Assembly: GCA_035604215.1 (NCBI GenBank)
Contig: DATNIW010000070.1
Location: 1-20,205 of the forward strand
DNA from: UBA5070 sp035604215
GTDB lineage: Bacteria > Fibrobacterota > Fibrobacteria > UBA5070
Direction of reading: 5' to 3'
Length of the DNA: 20,205 bases
Shown here: positions 1 through 6,273 of the stretch, piece after piece
How positions within the stretch are numbered: position 1 is the first letter of the stretch
How the letters are laid out: the number at the start of each line of letters is the position of its first letter
Position numbers and translations under genes: made by a program
The notes under the pieces: generated by a model
Databases searched by the model: none
What the model was told of the DNA's origin: nothing
The model's input: the letters and a program-made list of their open reading frames with translations, nothing else

Positions 1-268
1 ACGGCCTCGAAATCGCCGGGGCTCGCGATCGGGAATCCCGCCTCGATCACGTCCACGCCCAGCCGCGCGAGCTGGTGGGCCATGCGGATCTTCTCGTCGA
101 TGTTCATCGAGAAGCCGGGCGATTGTTCCCCGTCCCGCAGGTGGTGTCGAAGATGCGCACGCGATCGATCATCTGGTCCTTCTTCTGTCCGAAAGGAGGT
201 CGTGGATCGGGTGCAATGTAGATCGGACTCCCCTGGGAGCCCGTGCTGTGCTGGTTTTCGGTCGACAT
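1..268 (-). CDS. leuA: 2-isopropylmalate synthase, N-terminal part (runs off left edge, frameshifted)
   Basis: LeuA condenses acetyl-CoA with 2-oxoisovalerate, the first committed step of leucine synthesis, in the cytoplasm. The ATG at 268 follows GGGAAAGGAAAG. It opens about 40 poorly conserved residues and then RVRIFDTT. The next expected residues are LRDGEQSPGFSMN, the metal and substrate motif of the family, but they lie in another frame. The minus strand reads ACCACCTGCGGGAC where ACCACCCTGCGGGAC is expected, so one base is missing near 138-143. Without correction a TGA is reached at 104-106. After the shift the frame reads a perfect family sequence (IRMAHQLARLGVDVIEAGFP) to the window edge. 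A sequencing or assembly error is the simplest explanation. A real pseudogene or programmed shift is less likely. The identity is firm and the functional state is not. A leader peptide and RNA switch lie upstream. Confidence 0.9.
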
Positions 269-270
269 GG

Positions 271-377
271 TTTCTTTCCTTTCCCGGTCACCCTGTACGG
301 GGTCCTTGGAAAGCCCTATCGACCCGCCCTACCCCTTTCCAGGGTGAGCGGCCGTTTGCGAACGTGGCCTGGCGCTC
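271..377 (-). promoter_or_regulatory. leuA leader RNA with competing hairpins that can hide the ribosome-binding site
   Basis: Between the leader peptide stop and the leuA ATG, three segments can pair in two exclusive ways. Segment A (CCTGGAAAG, 343-335) can pair with segment B (CTTTCCAAGG, 313-304) through nine base pairs and one bulged A. Segment B (CTTTCC, 313-308) can instead pair with GGAAAG in the leuA Shine-Dalgarno (284-279, or the overlapping copy 279-274). A further hairpin at 346-377 (outer GAGC/GCTC, inner GGCC-A-CGTT/AACGGCC, loop CGCA) sits just behind the leader peptide stop. No U-tract follows any stem, so translational rather than transcriptional attenuation is inferred. The pairings are read from the sequence; the mechanism is inference. 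Confidence 0.5.
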
Positions 378-381
378 CCCT

Positions 382-435
382 CTACCGATTTTGGCAGAGA
401 AGAAGAAGCAGGCTCTGGGCGTTCGCGCTGTGCAT
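382..435 (-). CDS. leuL: leucine leader peptide (17 aa)
   Basis: This short frame reads MHSANAQSLLLLLCQNR and ends at TAG. Five consecutive Leu codons (CTG CTT CTT CTT CTC) occupy residues 9-13, the hallmark of a leucine-responsive leader peptide in which scarce charged tRNA-Leu stalls the ribosome. It lies 113 bases upstream of leuA on the same strand and directly under a strong promoter. The A of its ATG is exactly seven bases past the last base of the -10 hexamer, so the transcript probably begins at the start codon and the peptide would be translated from a leaderless end. No Shine-Dalgarno is possible in that case. It is too short for standard gene callers. The gene symbol is by analogy with enterobacterial leuL. 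Confidence 0.75.
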   Translation of the reverse strand: MHSANAQSLLLLLCQNR

Positions 436-441
436 GCAAAC

Positions 442-470
442 AGGATACGCGGAAAAGGGACGGATGTCAA
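442..470 (-). promoter_or_regulatory. sigma-70-type promoter of the leuL-leuA transcript
   Basis: The minus strand carries TTGACA (470-465), a 17-base spacer and TATCCT (447-442). The -35 is a perfect consensus match and the -10 matches four of six positions, at ideal spacing. The predicted +1 is base 435, the A of the leader-peptide ATG. Confidence 0.8.
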
Positions 471-477
471 GTTGCCC

Positions 478-513
478 CTTTGTAGGGACGCAAAATTTTG
501 CGTCCCTACAAAG
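478..513. repeat. 36-bp perfect palindrome, GTAGGGRCG repeat family, copy 1
   Basis: Bases 478-513 are a perfect inverted repeat centred between 495 and 496. The arms read CTTTGTAGGGACGCAAAA and its complement. The core TGTAGGGRCG...CGYCCCTACA recurs at 13261-13300. The right-arm segment GCGTCCCTAC is directly repeated at 513-522, so a third partial arm follows. The palindrome lies between the cysQ-like gene and the leuA promoter, eight bases upstream of the -35 hexamer. It could be a dispersed REP/MITE-like element that also works as a terminator. It has no protein-coding content. Confidence 0.85.
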
Positions 514-531
514 CGTCCCTACGGAGGGCGG

Positions 532-1374
532 TCACCGCGGGTCCCTCGCCACCAGCAGGTCCTTGATGTCCTTGCGCGCGAAGAATTCCAGGTTCCTCTC
601 CAGCCACTTGGGCCTCGTGAACAGCTGGCCGTCCGGCACCGGATCCCGGCCCCTGGGAACCGACGGCTCCTTGCCGGAAAGTGTCCTGCAAGCCAAGCCG
701 GCTTCTCGGGCCACCAGGAGGGGCGCCGCCAGGTCCCAGGGGTGCAGCGTTCCCGGGACCGTGAAATAGGTGTCGCCCTCTCCGGCAAGCACCGCGTGGA
801 CCTTGTAGCCCACGCCTCCCAGGAGGATTTCGTCGCCGCCGGGGTGGGCATCGCTGATGCGAAGGAGCGAAGGACGTCTCGGCAGCGAACGGGTGAGCAC
901 GAGCCGCTCGCGTCGCAAGGGATCGAATCCTTCGTAGGCGAGCAAAACCGTGCCCGACAGGCGTCCGACCATGCACCCGTGTCCATCCTCGGCGAAGTAG
1001 AGCCTGTCCACCGCGGGAAGCGCCAGCACCGCGACCACGGGCCTGCCGGATTCCACGAGGGCGAGCTGGAACGCCCACTCGCCCAGTCCCTCCACGAACT
1101 CGCTGGTGCCGTCCAGCGGATCCAGGCTCCAGAACAGGTCCGCGTCCGTCTCCACATCCCCTTCCTCGGAGATCAGGGGAACTCCCGGCAGGATGGAGGG
1201 GAGTCTTTCCAGGCACAGCCGGTGGGCGGAAAGGTCGGCTTCCGTCACGGGATCGTTCTCGCCCTTCCATTCCACGTCCAGGTCGTCGACGCTCCCCTTG
1301 CTGAAGCCCGCGAGCAGGGCTCCGGCCTCCCGGGCGAGATCGAGCAGGGGCGCGCGCAGATCGGTCGTGTCCAT
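532..1374 (-). CDS. CysQ/inositol-monophosphatase-family phosphatase
   Basis: This 280-residue protein has the full Li+-sensitive, Mg2+-dependent phosphatase signature: DPVTEAD (residues 41-47), LISEEGD with E70 and E71, the metal-binding DPLDGT (85-90), and the C-terminal HPWDLAA (211-217) with D214. These residues bind two or three Mg2+ ions that attack a phosphate ester. CysQ-type members hydrolyse 3'-phosphoadenosine 5'-phosphate to AMP, and others act on inositol phosphates or fructose-1,6-bisphosphate. The short insert pattern and SEFVEG after DPLDGT look CysQ-like, but substrate cannot be settled by motif. No signal peptide is seen, so it is cytoplasmic. Its ATG lies 25 bases downstream of the SirB1-like gene, suggesting one transcript. 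The stop lies close to the palindrome at 478-513, which may end the transcript. Confidence 0.85.
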   Translation of the reverse strand: MDTTDLRAPLLDLAREAGALLAGFSKGSVDDLDVEWKGENDPVTEADLSAHRLCLERLPSILPGVPLISEEGDVETDADLFWSLDPLDGTSEFVEGLGEWAFQLALVESGRPVVAVLALPAVDRLYFAEDGHGCMVGRLSGTVLLAYEGFDPLRRERLVLTRSLPRRPSLLRISDAHPGGDEILLGGVGYKVHAVLAGEGDTYFTVPGTLHPWDLAAPLLVAREAGLACRTLSGKEPSVPRGRDPVPDGQLFTRPKWLERNLEFFARKDIKDLLVARDPR

Positions 1375-1399
1375 TCCGGAAAGGTATCCTCGCGACCCG

Positions 1400-2248
1400 T
1401 CAGGAGAAGGGATCTGGAACCCTGTCGCCCCGCCGTCTCCTGTCCAGGGTGCCCAGCCATTCCATCGCGCGGCGGTACCTCTCCAGGTCCTCCGCCTTCT
1501 CCAGGGAGGTCACGACGTTGCGCAGCACCCTGACGCAGATCTCCTCCTCCGAGGCGGGGGAGAGCACGTGCCGGGACATCTCCTCGGGGACGCGACCCAG
1601 GGCTTCGGCCAGTTCTCGCTCCCCGATGAGCCTTCCACCGTCGAAGGCGTCGATCCAGATCCGCTTGCCGTGGAGTTCCCCGCTGGCCAGGAAGTGTCCG
1701 GGGAAGGCCACCCCGTTGACCTCGACGCCCACGCGCCTCGCGACCAGGACCAGCGCCGAGCAGAGCGTGATGGGAAGCCCCTTGCGGTGCTCCAGCACCC
1801 AGGCCAGGCTGGAGTTCCGCGGGGCGAAATAGTCTTCCGTGTCGCCCTGGATCCCATCTCCGGAGAACAGGAAGGCGACCAGCGATTCGAGGCCGGGAAT
1901 CGGGTGGCGGCGACTGTAGTCCCTGGCCCACCGGTCCAGGAGACGGCGCGGATCCGCGGTGCCCCCGTAGACGGACAGCAACGCGCTGGTCAGGACCTGG
2001 AAGGATTCGAGCTCGGGAGGACCGGAGACCCACCGGTTCCAACCTTCCGAAAGCCAGTAATCCTCCAGTTCGAGTCGACAACCGAGGAGTCGCGCGCGTT
2101 GGGCGGGACTGAGTTCGATCCCGTCGGTCTCCAACGCCGCCACGGGATCCAGGCCGAGTTCCCGGATCTTGCCGACCACCGCCTCGTGCACGACAGGGGA
2201 GTCGTCGTCGAGCAGCTGCAGGAGGTGGACCCAGGGGCTTCCTTCCAT
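1400..2248 (-). CDS. SirB1/transglutaminase-like family protein
   Basis: This 282-residue protein carries the SirB1 (UPF0162) core: NSSLAWVLEHRKGLPITLCS (residues 145-164), then VARRVGV and the very conserved FPGHF (182-186), followed by RIWIDAFDGG (196-205). A Cys-His-Asp arrangement is possible from C163, H185 and D200, as in transglutaminase-fold enzymes. From memory many SirB1 relatives lack the cysteine, so activity is uncertain. The family's biochemical role is not established. The N-terminal 90 residues are helical and typical of the family. No signal or membrane segment is seen. It starts 52 bases after the DedA stop with only a weak Shine-Dalgarno, and is followed by the CysQ-like gene after 25 bases. 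Confidence 0.8.
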   Translation of the reverse strand: MEGSPWVHLLQLLDDDSPVVHEAVVGKIRELGLDPVAALETDGIELSPAQRARLLGCRLELEDYWLSEGWNRWVSGPPELESFQVLTSALLSVYGGTADPRRLLDRWARDYSRRHPIPGLESLVAFLFSGDGIQGDTEDYFAPRNSSLAWVLEHRKGLPITLCSALVLVARRVGVEVNGVAFPGHFLASGELHGKRIWIDAFDGGRLIGERELAEALGRVPEEMSRHVLSPASEEEICVRVLRNVVTSLEKAEDLERYRRAMEWLGTLDRRRRGDRVPDPFS

Positions 2249-2300
2249 CGCTTCAAGCTACCATTCCTTCGGCCCCGGGTCATGCGGGGACGGTCCGACA

Positions 2301-2882
2301 TCACTTTCCGCCGGAATTCCTTTGGCGGACCCGCACCAGGAAGGCGGCGGCGACGACGACGACCGTGGCTCCTACGGCGAGCAGCCAGGGATTCTGCCGG
2401 GTGAGTTCCACCGCGAGGTGGACCAGGCCCAGGGTCGCCAGCATCCAGAGGAGCGTCGATCCCACCAGGGTGAAGATGAAGGTGTGCGCTTCCATCCCCA
2501 GGATGCCGGTCAGCACGAAGATGGGAACGCGGGTCCCTGGAACGAACCGGCTCACGGCGACCGCGATCCAGCCTTCCCTGTGGACGTGGTGGCGCAGCGC
2601 CTCCATGCGGTCCTTGCGCAGGGACGAGAACATCTTCCAGTGCAGGGCGCGGATGCCGGCCAGCCGACCCGCGTACCAAAGGGCGGTGTTGAGCAGGACG
2701 GTCCCGGTGAAGACGGAGCCGAGCGCCATGCCCCAACCCACCTTTCCCGCGCGGGCGAGTCCGAAGACGGCCAATGTGGACCACTCCTCGGTCACCGCGG
2801 CGGCGACGGCGGAGAGAAGGAACTGCCCCAACACGGGAAACTCCGTGATGTGCAGAAGCATCTTCTCGATGTTCTGGATCAT
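2301..2882 (-). CDS. DedA-family (SNARE-associated/VTT) inner membrane protein
   Basis: This 193-residue membrane protein has hydrophobic segments near residues 15-45, 50-72, 105-125, 135-160 and 168-187. The family motif is visible as G-x-x-x-F-x-G-T near residue 55 and SRFVPGTRVPIFVLTG, matching the conserved R-F-x-P-x-x-R-x-x-x-P-x-x-x-G. DedA proteins act in lipid carrier recycling (undecaprenyl phosphate or phosphatidylethanolamine flipping), proton homeostasis and antibiotic tolerance; the substrate here is unknown. The start is ambiguous. The ATG at 2882 follows the upstream stop by 10 bases without a clear Shine-Dalgarno, while an ATG seven codons later (MLLHITEF) has GAGAAG in front. 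Translation is probably coupled to the preceding gene. Confidence 0.85.
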   Translation of the reverse strand: MIQNIEKMLLHITEFPVLGQFLLSAVAAAVTEEWSTLAVFGLARAGKVGWGMALGSVFTGTVLLNTALWYAGRLAGIRALHWKMFSSLRKDRMEALRHHVHREGWIAVAVSRFVPGTRVPIFVLTGILGMEAHTFIFTLVGSTLLWMLATLGLVHLAVELTRQNPWLLAVGATVVVVAAAFLVRVRQRNSGGK

Positions 2883-2892
2883 CGACGCCGGT

Positions 2893-5622
2893 CTATAGGG
2901 ATTCGCGGACCTGGTCGGCGAGATTGGAGAACAGCGCGTCCGCCAAGGCCGAAGTTCCGAGCTTGTCCCACATCCGGTACTGGTGGAATACGAGCTTTCC
3001 CTTGCCGTGGGGCACGGATTGGATGTCGCCGCGGAAGACCCACTGCCCGGAAGCGGGAACCAACTGGGCGAATCCGGCCGACACCTGCGCGTTGGGCAGG
3101 CGCGAGAGGCTCCATGCGGGGAGCAGATCCGCGTAGACCTCGCTGGCGACGATCCCCGACGGCAACCTGTTGAAGAGGGGAGACGGCGCGATGTAGTGGT
3201 AGCCTTCGCCTCCCGCGGAAGCCGCGGGAGCGAGATCCAGGGCGAAGCCGAGGCTCCCGTGCTTCTGCAGGAACTTCGCGTCCTCGGGTTCCAGCGCGGC
3301 GAAGACCACGACAAGACCCGTCACGGCGTCGTCCAGCAGGTCGTGCAGGCGCTTGGGGTCGAAGGTGCGGACCTGGTTCACCAGGACGCCACGGGCGTCG
3401 GGGGATCCCTTCCGGGCCACGGGATCCGGGAATTCCCCGAGGAACCGGAACGCGTGGGCGGAGGTTTCCATGTTCGCGGCGGGCGGGACGTAGAAGGTCT
3501 CCTCGGTGCGGAACACGTCGCGACCCTGGCGCGAGAGCTGCATGTCGAAGGTGAAGTGCCCGCGTTCGTCGCCCACCGGAAATTCGAACTTGCCCACCAT
3601 CGACATGCCGCCTTCGGACACGGCGGGTAGCGACTCCTGGTGCCAGATGCGGTTGTTGTTTCCCTTCACGCGAAGGAGCAGGCTGTATTCGCCCGGCGCG
3701 TTGTCGTTGGACAGGTGGATGCGGACCGCGGCCGACTGCATGGTGTAGGGCGTGCGCAAGGCGGCTTCGGCGATCACGCGCACCGGTCGGTTGTACTTGC
3801 GGAACAACTCGAATCCGGGCTTCGGTTCTCCGGAAAAGCCCACCAGCCCGGAAGAATGGTTGGGTGTGTCGGACCATTGGTTCACGAGCACGCCGGCGCA
3901 ACGGGGATTGATGGCCAAGGCGTCGGCCTGGCGCAGCACCGCCTGGGCGCCCACCTGCTGGCAGGCGCTGGCGAAGGCGGATGGAGTCCAGACCTCCTTG
4001 AGCCCGGCGTGGTTCAGCTCCACCTGCAACTGCTTGCCCAGCTTCTGGATGTTCTCCGTGCGCTGGCTCTTCTCGTTGCCCAGGGCCTCGAGGGTCCGTT
4101 CGGGATCCAGCAGGGAAGGACACCCCACGCGAGCGGCGAAGAACTTGCTGCTCCCCCCCCTGTTCTTGTGGATCTTCTTCCAGAAGAGTTGGTCGCCCAA
4201 TCCCTGGTCCACCAGATCGGAAGGATCGCGAGGGTGCATGTGCCTGGTCAGGAACGCCTGCCGGTGGATGGAGACGGGGGCGGGAAGCCGGAACCTGTGG
4301 ATTTCCAGTTCGCCCAGGACCTTGGCTCCGGCCACGCAGGCAAAGACCGGATCCTGGGAGGGGGGATGGCCGATCTCCAGGCGGGTTCCCCCGAAATGGC
4401 CGATGAGCGTCCGCAAGGGCTCCTTGCGCCAGCCCTTGGGCATGGCCTCCAGGCGAGCCGAGATCAGGCCCTTGAGCCACTCGGCTTCCTTGGCTTGGAG
4501 CAGCGGTCCGGGAAGGTCGGCACCCACGAAGGCGAGGACGTTCGGCATGCTTTCCTGCCGGGAAACCAGGGCTGCCGCCAGGGAAACGGAGGCTTCGAAG
4601 GCGGCGGAAGTGTCCGACAAGCCTCCGGCACCCAGGTTCTGGATGATCACCAATCCGGCATGTTCCGCCAGGTGGAGCAGGGATTCGGGCATGGGGGCGG
4701 AGCAGGGGAACACGGTGTTGAAACCCGCCTCCCGGATGCGCTGGAACTCCGCCTTGGGGTTGGCGTGGGCCAGGAAACCGGCTTGCCCCGCCGCATCCCA
4801 TCGGACCCCGCGCACGAAGAACGGGGCATCGTTCAGTTGGATGCCCTTGTCCGTCCAGGTCAGATGCGCGAATCCGAACGGAACCCGCGTGGTCTGGCCC
4901 CCATCCACCGAAAATTCGAAGTGGTAGAGGGTGGGGTGGTCGGGAGACCACGGCTTCGACTCCGGAACTTCGAATTCCAGGTCATGCTCCGCCACGATCC
5001 CGGAAAGCTGGATCTCCCGGCGAAATTCGCCCTTCTGGCCATCCGGAGCGATCAATCGCACGCCCAGTTGGAGCTTCGATTCCGCGGCACGCGACCGGAA
5101 GCGGAGGGTGACGCGGGCGCGGTCGGTCTGGGAATCCACGCGAACCAGGGCATCCTCCAGGATGGGTCCCGGGGAAATGAAGTAGCGGGGAGCCTCGTGG
5201 AGCACGGGTCCGATGTGGAGCGCCTCTCCTTCTCCGGAAAGCCAAGCCCCGCCGTGGGGAGCTTCCATCTCCAATACCAAAAGGGTGGGTTTGTCCGAAA
5301 TCACGGGCGTGAGGTCCACGATCTGGGGAATCCACGGGCGAATGGCGGGGCCCACCTTCTGCCCGTTGGCCCAGACTTGGACGGGGTTGTTCGCCCCGCC
5401 GATCCGCAACAAGGCGGATGTCCCCGCAGGCAACTTCTGGCCCGGGATGGTGGCGAACCAGCGGCAGGCAGCCGGGATGGAGTCCGAAGTGGCTCCAATG
5501 GATGGAAACAAGGCGGGAATCGCCTTGGCCGGAAGTTTGTTGGGTGGGGCGACCATGTCGGTCTTGGCCCCACGTTGGAGGACCCAGCCACCCTCGATCT
5601 CCTGCCATTGCTTCATCGCCAC
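2893..5622 (-). CDS. Glycoside hydrolase family 2-like protein, catalytic residues apparently lost
   Basis: This 909-residue protein has the GH2 beta-mannosidase-like architecture: a jelly-roll (about 40-150), an Ig-like domain (160-250), then a TIM barrel opened by APFFVRGVRWDA (266-277) and closed by GVLVNQWSDTPNHSSG (577-592) with KPGFELFRKYNRP. The segment MPNVLAFVGADL (359-370) aligns by eye with the family's HPSVVLWCGNNE, so the acid/base Asn-Glu is Ala368-Asp369. KFFAARVG (493-500) aligns with RFVSEFG, so the nucleophile Glu is missing. It is therefore probably a pseudoenzyme or binding protein. About 290 further residues form beta-rich C-terminal domains. No signal peptide is seen. 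A GTG start at 5622 lies five bases after GGAGG; an ATG at 5616 is the alternative. It lies 55 bases after riboflavin synthase and 10 before dedA. Confidence 0.75.
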   Translation of the reverse strand: MAMKQWQEIEGGWVLQRGAKTDMVAPPNKLPAKAIPALFPSIGATSDSIPAACRWFATIPGQKLPAGTSALLRIGGANNPVQVWANGQKVGPAIRPWIPQIVDLTPVISDKPTLLVLEMEAPHGGAWLSGEGEALHIGPVLHEAPRYFISPGPILEDALVRVDSQTDRARVTLRFRSRAAESKLQLGVRLIAPDGQKGEFRREIQLSGIVAEHDLEFEVPESKPWSPDHPTLYHFEFSVDGGQTTRVPFGFAHLTWTDKGIQLNDAPFFVRGVRWDAAGQAGFLAHANPKAEFQRIREAGFNTVFPCSAPMPESLLHLAEHAGLVIIQNLGAGGLSDTSAAFEASVSLAAALVSRQESMPNVLAFVGADLPGPLLQAKEAEWLKGLISARLEAMPKGWRKEPLRTLIGHFGGTRLEIGHPPSQDPVFACVAGAKVLGELEIHRFRLPAPVSIHRQAFLTRHMHPRDPSDLVDQGLGDQLFWKKIHKNRGGSSKFFAARVGCPSLLDPERTLEALGNEKSQRTENIQKLGKQLQVELNHAGLKEVWTPSAFASACQQVGAQAVLRQADALAINPRCAGVLVNQWSDTPNHSSGLVGFSGEPKPGFELFRKYNRPVRVIAEAALRTPYTMQSAAVRIHLSNDNAPGEYSLLLRVKGNNNRIWHQESLPAVSEGGMSMVGKFEFPVGDERGHFTFDMQLSRQGRDVFRTEETFYVPPAANMETSAHAFRFLGEFPDPVARKGSPDARGVLVNQVRTFDPKRLHDLLDDAVTGLVVVFAALEPEDAKFLQKHGSLGFALDLAPAASAGGEGYHYIAPSPLFNRLPSGIVASEVYADLLPAWSLSRLPNAQVSAGFAQLVPASGQWVFRGDIQSVPHGKGKLVFHQYRMWDKLGTSALADALFSNLADQVRESL

Positions 5623-5677
5623 GTCGTCCTCCGCTCATCCTGCATCGTGGAAAGATAACGCAGGCCGGTCTTTTGCT

Positions 5678-6271
5678 TCACGCGCGAGCCGCGAGGAGCC
5701 GTTCCACGTACTTGGCGAGCAGATCGACTTCGATGTTGACGCGGCGACCCGCCTTCCAGTCGCGGATGGTCGTGGCCTGTGCCGTGTGGGGGATGATGTC
5801 GACCGAAACGACGTCCGATTCCACCGCGGACAAGGTCAGGGAAACGCCGTCCAAGGCGATGGAGCCCTTCGGGATGCAATACCTGGCGAGATTCCCGGGA
5901 AGCCGGAGCTTCCACACCTTGCTCCCCTGCCGGGACGCACCGCGAAGGACCTTGGCGACCCCGTCGACATGCCCTTGGACCCAATGCCCCCCCATCCGCG
6001 TGGTCGGCAAGAGGGCCCGTTCCAAATTCACGCCCGTTCCGGGCCGCAGGTCGCCCAGGGTGGTCACGGTGAGCGTTTCGGCGACGGCGACGACCTCGTA
6101 CCCCTTGGGGAACAGTCGTTCCACCGTGAGGCAGACGCCATCGTGGCTGATCGAATCGCCCACCCGAAGCCCGTCCCGAATCTCGGGGGCCTGGATCCGC
6201 AGACGCCGGTTGGATCCCTCCGCCGCCACCTGTTCCACCGAACCCACGGTTTCCACCAGGCCTGTGAACAT
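5678..6271 (-). CDS. ribE: Riboflavin synthase alpha chain
   Basis: This 197-residue enzyme dismutates two molecules of 6,7-dimethyl-8-ribityllumazine to riboflavin and the pyrimidine precursor, the last step of riboflavin synthesis. It opens with the invariant MFTGLVETVG and has two lumazine-binding repeats. The first carries GDSISHDGVCLTV (about 37-49). The second carries GGHWVQGHVDG (about 93-103), GSIALDGVSLT and IIPHTAQATT. Length matches the family. The ATG at 6271 lies two bases after the stop of the barrel protein (TAG-GC-ATG), so translation is coupled. No ribD, ribBA or ribH lies nearby and no FMN riboswitch was recognised, so this copy is detached from a rib operon. The name ribE follows E. 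coli usage (ribC in other schemes). Confidence 0.95.
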   Translation of the reverse strand: MFTGLVETVGSVEQVAAEGSNRRLRIQAPEIRDGLRVGDSISHDGVCLTVERLFPKGYEVVAVAETLTVTTLGDLRPGTGVNLERALLPTTRMGGHWVQGHVDGVAKVLRGASRQGSKVWKLRLPGNLARYCIPKGSIALDGVSLTLSAVESDVVSVDIIPHTAQATTIRDWKAGRRVNIEVDLLAKYVERLLAARA

Positions 6272-6273
6272 GC

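Noticed and set aside
2273..2289. Short CCCCG/CGGGG stem between dedA and the SirB1-like gene
   Set aside because: Only five pairs and no T-run, so it is too weak to call a terminator in GC-rich DNA.
4153..4160. C8 run within the GH2-like gene as a possible frameshift site
   Set aside because: The reading frame continues with sensible GH2-like sequence on both sides, so no shift is indicated.
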